A stretch of DNA of 13,510 nucleotides, from NCBI GenBank assembly GCA_028565635.1, contig JAOXYB010037773.1, positions 1 through 13,510 on the forward strand, written 5' to 3'. Source of the stretch: Phoronis ovalis (Eukaryota > Phoronida > Phoronidae). The notes beneath the pieces are model-generated. The model searched no databases, had not been told where the DNA came from, and was given only the letters and a program-made list of their open reading frames with translations. Positions within the stretch are counted from its first letter, which is position 1; each line of letters opens with the position of its first letter. A program made the translations under genes and the position numbers. Below, one piece after another: positions 1-10,400 of this stretch.

Positions 1-308
1 TGGAGTTGACCTTGATGTCAAAAGGTCATCTGGAGGTCAAAGTTCAAACTCTCAAAATTCAGAAAGCATAGAAGTCCAGAAATCCCAAAGCAATGAATTT
101 CTATTATTTGCTGAAAAATTCAAAAATGATGTTGAAAGGTGATTTAAAGATCAGGTAGTGTTCATAAAAACCAATACATAACCCTGCCTTTGGTAAAAGG
201 CTATCTAGTTTTGCTTTCAAAAGTAGCGCTTCTCATCAAATGTGCCAAAAAGTGCAACTAATGAATTTTTTTTGGGTCTGTATACATGAGCAATTGATTA
301 AATTCTAG
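1..308 (+). other. TAF2 intron (3' part)
   Basis: There is no convincing exon here, and the segment ends in the acceptor at 303-308. The left 50 bases hold several AGGTCA-like half sites. Confidence 0.5.
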
Positions 309-408
309 TACCTCAACTTCCCACGACTGTCGATTGCGTTGTGATGTTGCGGATTTGTACTATACTCTGTATGGAAGGGCAAGGCCAACCAGCTTAGAAA
401 TACCCGAG
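309..408 (+). CDS. TAF2: TAF2 exon (conserved RLRC/DLYYTLYG block)
   Basis: The acceptor is TTCTAG at 303-308 and the donor is GAG|GTAAAT at 408/409. The first base completes a codon from the previous exon, and the exon ends in phase 0. It encodes TSTSHDCRLRCDVADLYYTL followed by YGRARPTSLEIPE, the most TAF2-like stretch in the window. The other two frames have stops or no similarity. Confidence 0.85.
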
Positions 409-2901
409 GTAAATATAGTTTTGAATTTTCTGCTCTTTTTTTTTTGGCAATGGTGTAAAGTTTGTGTATTATAAATGGTCTAGTTGTTTTCTTGAACTTT
501 GAAGTTCTTGTGAGCTATGCATGTTGTTATATAACAGCTGCTCCCGGTAAGAAATTACTACTGAAGGAGGTCTGGAAAGTAATTATTAACATGCGACTGC
601 AATAAAGGTTACAAAAAGTTCAAATTATTGGCTGGCTAATAAACTTTAATTATGATGAAAAAAAGGGATGAAAATAGTTACTGGGAGTAGGCGATAGTAA
701 TATTTAATGGAACAGTCCTAAATATTAAGCAATTAATGTACATGAATCATATATGGCACTAACGTGATGAGAATACAGAAAGCATTGTTTTACATTTGGG
801 TATACTCCAACTGTGATGTACTATTAATTGTGTTATGCTATGTATTTGTAGTCTGTGATGGTAGTTAATCTGAAAGATTACAAGACAAAAGTCAGTCAGT
901 CCGTACTATTAGAAGAAGATGTTATGGTACATGCTTGTATTATTAAAGCTGAAAAAAATGTGCATTTAGTTTATTACATGTGTCATTAACTATAGTTTCA
1001 TTCACTTTATTTTGACCCAGCAAAGTGTAGCTGTAGCAATTTAAAACTGAAAACTCAAGTATCTGAAATAACAAGCGATCACCTTGTTATTTTAAAAAAT
1101 ATTAAACTGAAAACCTGACCTTAAAAAGTGATTTTTTAATTTTCTGTAATTTTACAAATTATGTATTTTAAAAAAAATCAAAGGTTAGAATTTCAAAAAT
1201 TGACTGATTGACTATGTGCAACTTTTGTGGTACACTTTATTGATAATTGTAGGATGAGTTTGATAAAATGGATACAGATAATGATGGATTGTCTGAATCA
1301 TTTGACAGTGGTGAAACAGAAAGTCGTAAAAGAAAATTTGATGATTCTTTTGAAGAAACTCAAAAGAATGACAGTGAAAGCAACAAAATAGCTGACATCA
1401 GTGACTATAAACGTAAACTTACGGTAAGAACTCCAAGAGTAATTTAGACTTCGATGTACTTTTCATTATTTTTAGCTATATATTGTAATGAATATTGCCA
1501 TTATAGTTACATAATGTTTTATTATTATTATAGCCACTGTAATAGTAATACTTGACTAAATGTTTAAATGAAGACTAACAGTTGTTGTAAAGTTACTTTA
1601 CATCGTCATTATGGCATGACATTCTTGATTTTCTTCGGTTTCCATGGCGTGCCGGGCTTCAGTTACTTCTGTTTCCAATATTTTCATTAACTCTAATTTG
1701 TTTAATAAATGATTCTGTGCTGTATTTCAGGTTGATGTTGGAAGTCCTGACAAGTCATCACAACATGTCTCTCCAGGTTTCTTATCTGATTCTAGCGTTA
1801 TTGATGTGACAGATGTATCTGATCATGTAAGCATAACATAGAACAAGGAGAGATAGTCAATCCACTAGATGTCATGGTCTTTTTTCAGTTTGAGCAGAAC
1901 AAAACAAAACACTGTTGACATTTTTTTTACTGTACATGTTAATGTGTTAATATTTCAGGGGACATTGGCCGAATCAAAAATAGAACCAGAGGGTGACAAT
2001 AAAGGTCCTACCTATGATGAGCACGGTAGGATAATAATTATTTATCTTACAACTTTTACTAACACACTTCAACAATTTTATGCTCAAGTAGTAAAAGATG
2101 AATTCTGCTCCTGTTAATAAAAATAAAACTCTTTATACCCAGTCAAACAATACTTGTTTCGGCTTTATAGATCTGGTTCACCTATTTTCTTGCCCAACAA
2201 GCAATGAATATTTACTGTTTTTTAAATATCAGGGCTGCCTAATACCCATGGACTATCCCACACAGTCGTTAAGCACTCACCATAAAATTGTTGAGCACAG
2301 ACAAGTTACGTGTGACAATCACCAAGTTTGTTCGCCGCTTACAACTTATGAAATTTTTTACTTATATATTATAAATAAAATGTAACAGTTATTTTCTTTT
2401 ATCACAGCTGACAAACAGACCCCACCTTACAGCTACAGTAATTTCCTAGGATCAGATGAGGAAGAACCAACTACAAAAGCAACCAATTTTACCAGCTCCA
2501 AATTGACAGATTACACCACTTCAAAAACTACAGATTACTCCACGGAAATCACTGATTACAACACCACCACCACCACCACCACAAAAACTGTAGATCATGC
2601 TGAAACACCAAAAACTACAGACGTTACTGACACAGGTGAGGGAAGCACAAAACTTCATAAAGCTAAGAAGAAGAAAAAGAAAAATAAACACAAGAAGCAC
2701 AAACATAAGCACAGTAAAGAACGTAGCGAGAGTGGAAAAGAAACGGGGTTTCGATCTGCACTGGAAAGACTAGAATCTGAGTTACAGCGCGAATCTATGT
2801 CTCCAGCTAGTTTTCAGTTAAGTTCTGATGCCAGTAGTGAGGATGGAAGATCCCCTCAAATTTCTAAAGCACCAGATTCCCCTGATTTTGAAGTAATCTA
2901 A
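309..2901 (+). CDS. TAF2: TAF2 homologue (TFIID subunit 2), 3' part of gene, six coding exons
   Basis: The joined exons are 309-408, 852-926, 1253-1423, 1731-1826, 1959-2025 and 2408-2901, and they form one open frame ending in TAA at 2899-2901. The first 33 codons contain TSHD-x-RLRC-x-x-x-DLYYTLYG-x-x-RP and the second exon contains VVNLKD. Both match, as I recall it, the region of human TAF2 just after the HEAT-like repeats. The Lys/His-rich tail also fits TAF2. TAF2 is a nuclear scaffold subunit of TFIID with an M1-aminopeptidase-like fold and contacts the Initiator region of core promoters; those domains are upstream of the window. The middle exons are acidic, low-complexity linker with little conservation. 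The last ~50 residues after the Lys/His tail are longer than I recall for the vertebrate protein. Family assignment is confident; the exact donor of the second exon is not. Confidence 0.85.
852..926 (+). CDS. TAF2: TAF2 exon (VVNLKD block)
   Basis: The acceptor is TTTGTAG ending at 851. The exon is in phase 0 and encodes SVMVVNLKDYKTKVSQSVLL then EED and VM. It resembles the LVLNLKEKK segment that follows the previous block in vertebrate TAF2. Two in-phase donors are possible: ATG|GTACAT at 926/927, preferred because of the G before the junction, or GAT|GTTATG at 920/921, which would drop two residues. Confidence 0.75.
1253..1423 (+). CDS. TAF2: TAF2 exon (acidic linker)
   Basis: The acceptor is TTGTAG ending at 1252 and the donor is ACG|GTAAGA at 1423/1424, both strong. 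It has 57 codons, phase 0 at both ends. The product is acidic and Ser-rich, starts DEFDKMDTDNDG and has a short basic patch RKRKFDD that could act in nuclear import. The DxMDTD motif loosely recalls an acidic EEIDMDT segment at the same place in vertebrate TAF2. Confidence 0.75.
1731..1826 (+). CDS. TAF2: TAF2 exon (Ser/Asp-rich linker)
   Basis: The acceptor is TATTTCAG ending at 1730 and the donor is CAT|GTAAGC at 1826/1827. It has 32 codons, phase 0 at both ends. The product, VDVGSPDKSSQHVSPGF and onward, is low-complexity and ends VIDVTDVSDH. Inclusion rests on splice-site quality and phase rather than conservation. Its length is a multiple of three, so it could be skipped without a frameshift. 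Confidence 0.7.
1959..2025 (+). CDS. TAF2: TAF2 exon (short linker)
   Basis: The acceptor is TATTTCAG ending at 1958. The donor CAC-G|GTAGGA at 2025/2026 leaves phase 1, which matches the next exon. It encodes GTLAESKIEPEGDNKGPTYD then EH. It is not conserved, and support comes from splice sites and phase. Confidence 0.7.
2408..2901 (+). CDS. TAF2: TAF2 last coding exon: Thr-rich repeats, Lys/His tail, acidic C-terminus
   Basis: The acceptor is ATCACAG ending at 2407 and the frame runs to TAA at 2899-2901. It begins ADKQTPPYSYSNFLGSDEEE. Then comes a Thr-rich stretch with repeated TDY(T/S)T units and a seven-Thr run encoded by a pure ACC tract. This is followed by a Lys/His tail of alternating K and HK, corresponding to the His/Lys tail of vertebrate TAF2. 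The final ~50 residues include a predicted helix (FRSALERLESELQRES) and a Ser/Asp-rich end finishing PDFEVI. The stop is clear, with no competing downstream frame. Confidence 0.85.
2560..2582 (+). repeat. ACC trinucleotide tract inside TAF2 coding sequence
   Basis: About seven ACC units encode a run of Thr residues. Pure codon repeats like this often vary in length between individuals. Confidence 0.8.
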
Positions 2902-2947
2902 ATTGTGAAGTAAAAGACAATCTTCAAAGATATTCTAGTTTTTCTAC

Positions 2948-2955
2948 TGTAGATA
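2948..2955 (+). promoter_or_regulatory. Pumilio-type element in TAF2 3' UTR
   Basis: TGTAGATA matches the PUF-family consensus UGUANAUA and lies 46 bases after the TAF2 stop. An 8-mer match alone is weak. Confidence 0.25.
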
Positions 2956-3458
2956 TATGTTTATAAATAGGAGACACAAGCTTTGTATAATTTTGACAAA
3001 TTGTTTTGCACACTGGAATTTATTATAATTCCACGTTGAAATAATTTACCACTGGAATGTGTAGTTTAAATCATCAACCTTATTTAAGTTTGTTTATATA
3101 TACAGAAGAATATAACTGTGCTTATTTTATGGAAAAATTTTATTTGCTCATCTTGTATTTTTTTAGTCATTGAAATATCTACAAGCAAACTAATCATCAG
3201 ATTTCATTCTTAGAGTGGCTTTGTCGACTAAATAACACATTTTAATTAAAATACTCCACACAAAAAATCACTATTTTTGCTTTAATGCAGTATAAAGTTG
3301 CTGCTATGGTGTTACTTCTGCATTCTGTCAAAGTACCAAAGTACTGTAGATGCAGCTATTGTACTAAAATCGCACTTCTAGATCTTTTCACAGCAGTGCT
3401 TGGGAAGAAAATTCAATGAACACTAAAACAGCTAGATATTTGAGTATTTACATATTTC

Positions 3459-3464
3459 TTTATT
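3459..3464 (-). terminator. Candidate YTHDC1 poly(A) signal AATAAA (distal)
   Basis: Minus-strand AATAAA. A TGTAAATA Pumilio-like 8-mer (3445-3452) lies just downstream on the same strand and would only be in the mRNA if cleavage falls below 3445. Confidence 0.4.
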
Positions 3465-3491
3465 GGTCACAACCATGTACTTTACAAATTT

Positions 3492-3497
3492 AATAAA
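3492..3497 (+). terminator. Candidate TAF2 poly(A) signal AATAAA
   Basis: This is the first canonical AATAAA on the plus strand after the TAF2 stop, about 590 bases downstream. A variant ATTAAA at 3245-3250 could give a shorter 3' UTR. Confidence 0.5.
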
Positions 3498-3514
3498 AGA
3501 ACATTCTGACATAT

Positions 3515-3520
3515 TTTATT
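3515..3520 (-). terminator. Candidate YTHDC1 poly(A) signal AATAAA (proximal)
   Basis: Minus-strand AATAAA about 850 bases after the YTHDC1 stop. A second one lies at 3459-3464. Confidence 0.4.
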
Positions 3521-4370
3521 AATGTGCATTATTTGACAACAAAAACTGACAGCAAGCTTAAAAGATTTTCTCTGCACATATTCCGCACAAGACTAAGTAC
3601 ATAAAAAATACAGGTTTCTGGGAGTAATATAATGTAAAATGTATATAACATTAGAATCTGCATGTTTTGGTTTTATCAGCCACGCAGTACAAAATATGTA
3701 ATAAGGTAAGACAAAGACTGATCTTTGGTACTTTCTGCACATATTGTTTTTAGCAAGCACAAGAAGCATTGTACTTAACCATAATACTATACCAAGACAC
3801 TACACCGACGGGTTTCATCAGGCTTCCACCATCCATACTGAACACATGAATTCCATTAATAATGAGTGCTTTGTACAGAATGATCAAAAGGCAAGAAGTA
3901 GTCGTACATGCAGTGTCTCGCACTTAATTTTCAGATTGAAAAACAACTTGCCAACAGCTCAAATGAAACAAGTAATGATGAGACATTTACAATGTTAGTT
4001 ATTTCATGATTTTCAGCTTAAACAAATGTCCTCAAATGCATCTTATATGAATTTGAATAAAACGTGTAAACAAGAACAATTACCAAAATGCATACATAAG
4101 ACAAAACTATATTAATATTGCTCTTTGTGGGTATGCTGTAGTAGAATCTATTCATTGTCATATCATAAAGCAGTTGGTGTATCAGCACTAACTATCACTT
4201 AACTACGGTACAAATAAAAACTAAATCTATGATTAGAAAAGACCACAAAACATCTATGTTAACGTTAGCATGTTGTTCAAAATGTGACTAGATAATAAAC
4301 AAAAGGCATACATCCAAAGAAATTTTGTGATCGTCTCTATCATGGTTAGAAAGCATTTTGCTACAGTCTA

Positions 4371-4496
4371 CTATCTTCTGTCTCTCTCCCGTTCTCTGTC
4401 ACGCCTGCTACTGACTCGATCCCTATCACTACTTTCGTGTCGACTTCGCCTTGATGATGTTGTTCTACGTAAGAAATTTTCCACATCACGTTCATA
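4371..4496 (-). CDS. YTHDC1: YTHDC1 last coding exon (ENFLRRT, Arg-rich end)
   Basis: The acceptor is TCTTGTAG. It encodes [20 protein letters not shown], then [20 protein letters not shown] and a final R, with TAG at 4373-4371. YxxRVDDFLRRT followed by an Arg/Glu/Asp-rich tail is the C-terminus of vertebrate YTHDC1; here that tail is shorter. Confidence 0.9.
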   Translation of the reverse strand, partial: YERDVENFLRRTTSSRRSRHESSDRDRVSSRRDRERERDRR

Positions 4497-7400
4497 CTAC
4501 AAGATAAATATACTTAGAATAAGTTCACAAAGGAGAGAGCAATGTTCACGGGCAGACAAGTGACTGGTGCCACTAGTGTTTACCCGTCACCACTAAGGTA
4601 CAGCCTTCTAACCCGATTCTATGTATGGGCTTAGGACATTTTGCTCCAGTTTTCAAGTAACATGTTTTCCGTTAAAACAATTACAGCTTGGACGAGTCAC
4701 CGTCCATGACATTAAGACAGCAACATTTCTGTTATGCCACTTGGAAGAAAAAAATGGACTTAGCTCAGGTGCCCTGTTATAATTATGATTATCCGTATAA
4801 TGTGACACTGGTCTGTTCATCTTACCCTGTCACTTTTCTCCTGTCTGCTTGATCGCTCAGCCATACCGTAACTCGTTGCTGAAGTTGCCCCTCCATAGTC
4901 TCGGGATCTGTCAGGATAAGGTGGGTATGGCATAGGCTCATGATATCCATAACCAGGAGGCTAGAAACACAAAGTCTGCAGTCTTGTCCGTTAACCTAAC
5001 TAACATAGTCTGCAGTCTTGTCCATTAACCTAACTAACCAAGCCTGCAGCTTTGTCCATTAACCTAACTAACCAAGCCTGCAGCCTTGTCCATTAACCTA
5101 ACTAACAAAGTTTGCAGTCTTATCCATTAACCTAACTAACCAAGCCTGCAGTCTTGTCCACTAATCTAACTTTACCTGCACTGAGAATTGTAGTCTTTAT
5201 TAGAAGTTATTACATGCCTTCTGTTATCAGTGTTTCTATATTTATGATGTCTATGTAAGGGCAACAATATTTACTACTTTATACAACAGCCACGAAATTA
5301 TTTGTAAGCTCGTAAGAGAAATGTTCTATATAATAACTATATACCGGCGGTCCGTATCCTGGTGGGCCTGGAGGCATGGGTGGACCAGGTCTCTGCTGAA
5401 ACTCCCTCACATAATCACTGTATGACTGCAGAAAATACATAATAAAGTTATTACAGATTGCTTTGTTGTTTACATTGTACTTTGTGCAAGGTAGTTCAAA
5501 ACTAAAGTTGTGATGTAACAATATAAAAATAAGCACAATGTGCTAAGAGAAAATTATGTGCAAAAAATTTCATACTACAAGTTTTTTACATACTTGGGCA
5601 TGCTTTTCTGTCAAGAAGAACAGTGTTAATGTAGTGAAATTTTGTGCTTGTTTGAGAAATGTTTTATTAATTTTTTTCCTACATAATTCTAGGCAAGGTA
5701 CTTTATTCTTAAACAGAGCTGTAAAGTACACTTCGTAACTGAAACTGGCAATGCACTTAATCCAGAGATGGCCATGCGAACACTTTCTGTGTGCTTAGTT
5801 ACAACAAAGGCTTATAGGGAAAAGCAGCTTACCCCATTTAGGAATGTGTCTCTTGTAACGCCACCATACCTGCTAAAATTACTGTAAGAGTAACAAATAA
5901 AACAGTTCAGTGCATGCAAACACACTGTGATTTTGGCAAGCAACATCAAACATAGGGACATCAAGGGAGACCAGCGAGAAGAAATTTGCACTGGTGAAGT
6001 TCTTCTTTAATGCAAGTTAATATCAAGATAACTTACAAGTTTGTTTTTAAATATATATGTCGGCACGGAAGAAACAATTCACAACAGGTATATAATTAGT
6101 ATACGTCTAATGGTAGCAGGAAACAACACACAAATCGATAGTCAACATATATTTAAGTACCAATGTTTTAGAAATAATCGAAAATCAGTTACAACTAGTT
6201 AAGTATTCAATGGTTACGAAGCCGAGATAATGCCAGTATTGTTGGAAAATTTGTGACAAGAAGTAGCCTTACTTTCCGCCGCTTCTGCCCTCTCGGTAAG
6301 GATAACCTGAAATGACAAATGACAAGTTAAATCAAGACACACATGCACTTCTTTCCAAGAGAGCAGTAATATGGTTGCAACATTAGTTTATTTCAATAAG
6401 AATCCTCCGACAGAGCTTTTTAATTTTTTTTAATCTTAGCTGAAAAGTTTAAGATGGACATTTCATTAGTTTGCATACATAGAAATTCTGAGTTCTCGCC
6501 AGCACAGTATCATCTGGCAACACACACACAGTCCTAATTATACATCAGATCTATTTGCTAAGAAATAGCCAATGGTAGAATGGAAATTACCAATAAGCCA
6601 TTCAAAGCAGCTGAATAGACAGATTTATAATCTGAGCCTTTGTGTGCTTATTGATGTTGCATGCAATATTGCAAATTCTAATAAGCAATTAACTCACATA
6701 CCTTTGTTATAATCCATACGACCTCTTTTTCCACCAGGTCCCATGTCATAACCATCATAAGGTCTTCTCATGCCCCTAAAATGTCAGAACATGCATTGTT
6801 GGAAACAACATAGATAACTATATACATGATTTAGGAAATAATGTACAAGTTTATACAAAAATATTGTAGGAGTTTGGTAAACACCAGCATTCAGCGTTTT
6901 TGGGATATTTTCTAACAGTCAAATATTTCCACCCTGCTACAGTATGATATTCTGCTATGTCAAAGTAACCACAGAATTCGTGGTTAATGCTGTTTTTGGA
7001 TGAGACTGTTTATTGATTGTAGCACAGCCACAAAACAAACTCATTTTCTGCACTACATACTAACATGTAAGCGGTAGTCAACTGCCTAGACCACCATGCA
7101 TCTAGGATACTATCCCTAGGTATATTATTAAACTTGTTAAAAGACTACAGCTTTTTTGATACCACAGCCAAAAACGCAAAAGGTGTACAACATCACATTA
7201 TCAAATGAAAGATTTAATTTATAGTGTTAAATCAGTAGGCTTTCATGCGATTTTTAACACTAGCAACAACAGCACTATTTTGACTGTACTTTTGTAGCAG
7301 AATGAAAACATTTAAAGTGACTGAAACAGCATTCAGCACTTGAATATCCAACATACCGTTGGCAACGATCCCACATACCATTGCTGAAAGTTGTATATCA

Positions 7401-10400
7401 GACAGCTCCAAATCACCATTACAGTAGCGATAAGATTTGTCCCTGACAGTCAATATTTAGGATTTCAAGAATAATACTCATATTTTAGACATTCAGTCCT
7501 TAAACAAATTGTGAAACATTCCACTTGGGATATTTTTGAATTTTAGTCCATAAAATTGATATTGGGTTATTAGTCCATCAAAATTAAAGCTGCTGTTTGC
7601 ATTATAATTACAGTCCATTTTATATTATGTAGAACATTTATCAGTCCATGATACATGCCCAAAGTAACGGTTAATACCATCATATTTCTTTTTGGGCAAA
7701 TGCTCATAATACAAATTCAGTCCTTAACAAGCACTAACAGGCATAAGGATAGTCTGTATTGAGACTTAGATATGCCAAGATAGGTAACACAGGCACTCCA
7801 GTCTGATTTAAAACAAAACTTCATGATATAACGTCGGCACACAATGCAAATTTGGATTTTCCCATACTGTGGTTTGAAACAGTTCGTAACTTTTCAAATT
7901 CAACCTTAATTCATCTTCTATTACTATTCACTAAGAATAAAATGCATAGCACAGTTCACGACTATGTATCTAGAGACACATGCACCACCACTTGAAAACA
8001 TGACTGAAATGTTCAGTCCTTTGTACAGTCAATATGACTGCTCAATCCTGGTGAAAAATCCTCACGTAAAACACATTTTTAATATTAGCTCGTTGAATTC
8101 CTTCAAGCACACTGACATATATCATATCCATAAACTCTTGCAAAACCATTATCATCATCACCCAAATGGTGCTTTCCACAGAAGCTGAAAATACCTATAA
8201 GCACGTAATTAATAATTTAATGTTCCTATGTTTTCCATACCTACCCCATAAACAAGTCATTCTGAAAAAGAACAAGATATGACAGTCTGCTTCAAGTTCA
8301 TACTTTTGAACAAGAGATTTCACAGTACTGGTGAACATTAGATGTGACTGTCAGTGCAGCCGGCAGGATTAACACCCACAATTCAGCAGGCATGATCTAA
8401 ATGACAAATATTCTAGCAAGTATTTTAATTATGCTCAGCCATAAGGAACTGCAGTTGTATATCCAGTATTCACAAGCAGTGAATTCCCTTAATCAAGCAG
8501 ACAGTTCCACAAATACGAAACAATTTCCATCCGATATATTATATTCAGCAACATGATATCCACCATCAATCTCTGTATTAATCTCTGCATTCTTTGGTGT
8601 GACACTTGTTACGTGTCATTTTCCACATCACATGATCACCAATTCCTTTTGTGTCTTCATTCTGTTTCCTTCGCAACAAGAGTCCTATGAAAAGCTCAAG
8701 TAATGAAAAAACAGAGTCCATAACAATTTATACAGTCCTTCAGTGGAAAGGCAACAAATCAGTCCCAATTCTAACCTGGATGAAGAGCCACGGCGGAAAT
8801 CCCGCCCTCTAGTTTGAAAATGTCTGTTGTTGTGTTCTCTTGGTGGTCTATATCTTGTAGCATGTTTAGCCTTGTTGGCTATTGCTGATACGTCAATATT
8901 ATCGTCCGGTGGGAACAAACGACACAATGATTCACCACAGCGAGGTTCAACATCCTGAAAAACAAGAGATACTTCAGTCTAGCAACAAAATGAATATATG
9001 TGCCAAATCATTGATTTGACAATATTAACTGCATACAGCTAAGAATGAAATACAGAAGGAGCTCGTTTCGATAAACTAAACTTCAGTTGCACTACAGAAT
9101 ATGGATAGTGAAACAGATTATGGAAGTGTGTCTGTCAGTCTGTCTGAGTGTTACTGTTATGGATTTCAAGATTTCCCTTTAAAAAATTATAAAGCATAAG
9201 CCGAAACGTTTCTATGAATGTCAAAACTTGAGTTCTGAATGTGTTTTTGATACAAGGATATATGGCAGCTTTTCACTGTAACATCCATATCTTGGTTACT
9301 AGAAACCAACCTGTCCATCTCTTCCAATTTTTACAGGCAGATTCTCGTTCCACTGGTTTCTCAGATGTTGGGTAGATGGGAAGGGAAGTTCCTTCCTAAA
9401 AGAGACAATAGAAACACTTTATTACTAGTTATCCATGATGGCAACAAATCATACCAGAAAGATACTTTAGTTTACTTTCAGATCACCAACTCGAATTGTA
9501 ACATTGCAATGTCATGCAGCAAAAGAAACTGTGATTAACAAAACAATCTATAATGTATGAATCTCCGACTATACTAAACCTTTTCAGTTCACCACCATGA
9601 TATTGCCTAGTTTCAGATGATTTTTTTTACATAATCAACTCACCTATTAATCCAGTCCAGCCGGAAAACTCCACTTAACGCCTTGGCACTGATACCAGGG
9701 GGCAATACCCATCTAATAGGAGCATGATTTTTGTCTGATTTGGCAGCTACACGGGCATAGCCTACGGAAAAGCAAACACACATTGTAGTACACTTTTCAT
9801 GCAAGCAAGTCTTTCAAACCGTTTAATTTTCAAATAAGGCACCAGTGAACCATTTCTCAAGATGTCTGAGTACAACTAACAATCACTTACCTTGGAATTT
9901 TCCACTCTCTTTGACGGAGAAAACTAGAATAACATTACTGTATTCCTCAAAAGCTTTGTTGATTCGTATTTCGTTTTGAGGAGGTGATGACCAAACACCC
10001 TTGGCTTTAGCCAAAGCCACATTTTCATGGTTGTTACTTTTTATGAGGAAATATTTGGCGTTGCGGAAAATATACTTCAGCTTATGCATTTGGTGGTAGT
10101 CTGAAATATATTACTTATAAAGTCACTGAAAACTAGATTACAATGAATATCATCGAAACAAGCTGCTGCTCGATTGCACGTCAGGACCTACATACTTGCA
10201 TAATGACAAACAGTAAAAATTCAAATTTATATTACTAAATCAAAACTGAAGGCTCCAACAGAATAATAGTCCTTATAAATTTAACATTTATTGAAATACA
10301 AGCCTTCTTTTAAATAGAACCTCAACTTAAAACTAATTTATTTATCCAAATATAATCCCTCCCTTGAAGAGCAGCTCAAAATTTAGAATACTGTATAAAA

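Larger units (their letters stand above)
409..2407 (+). other. TAF2 introns 409-851, 927-1252, 1424-1730, 1827-1958, 2026-2407
   Basis: These are AT-rich introns bounded by GT and AG. I looked for extra exons and for box C/D snoRNAs and found none with paired C and D boxes. The 2026-2407 intron stays open in one frame for much of its length, but that frame has no coding character. Confidence 0.6.
2902..4370. other. Convergent 3' UTRs of TAF2 (+) and YTHDC1 (-)
   Basis: The 1.47 kb between the two stop codons has no credible coding exon. It is AT-rich and holds poly(A) signals for both strands. The open stretch at 3744-3998 on the plus strand lacks conserved features and lies inside the predicted YTHDC1 3' UTR. 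Confidence 0.65.
5426..6701 (-). other. YTHDC1 introns 5426-5832, 5873-6272, 6307-6701
   Basis: These GT-AG introns flank the two microexons. They are AT-rich with no further exon or RNA gene recognised. Confidence 0.6.
8955..9890 (-). other. YTHDC1 introns 8955-9310, 9396-9643, 9762-9890
   Basis: These are short introns between YTH-domain exons. Nothing else was seen in them. Confidence 0.65.

Noticed and set aside
652-770. C-box-like RTGATGA at 652-658 and 764-770 in a TAF2 intron, possible box C/D snoRNA
   Set aside because: No CTGA D box at the right distance and no closing stem.
2503-2712. Minus-strand open stretch opposite the TAF2 Thr/Lys exon
   Set aside because: It is antisense to the confirmed TAF2 exon; its Gly run and hydrophobic residues are the complement of the ACC and AAG-rich codons.
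3744-3998. Plus-strand open stretch of 84 codons between the genes
   Set aside because: No conserved motif, no splice support, and it lies in the predicted YTHDC1 3' UTR.
7232-7453. Minus-strand open stretch of 73 codons in a YTHDC1 intron
   Set aside because: No recognisable domain. The flanking exons already join in phase without it, and it would break YTHDC1 homology between RGSSS and GMRRPYD.
8150-8161. Minus-strand GTGATGATGAT, possible snoRNA C box in the 2.0 kb YTHDC1 intron
   Set aside because: No D box within about 60-100 bases; it reads as a short simple repeat.
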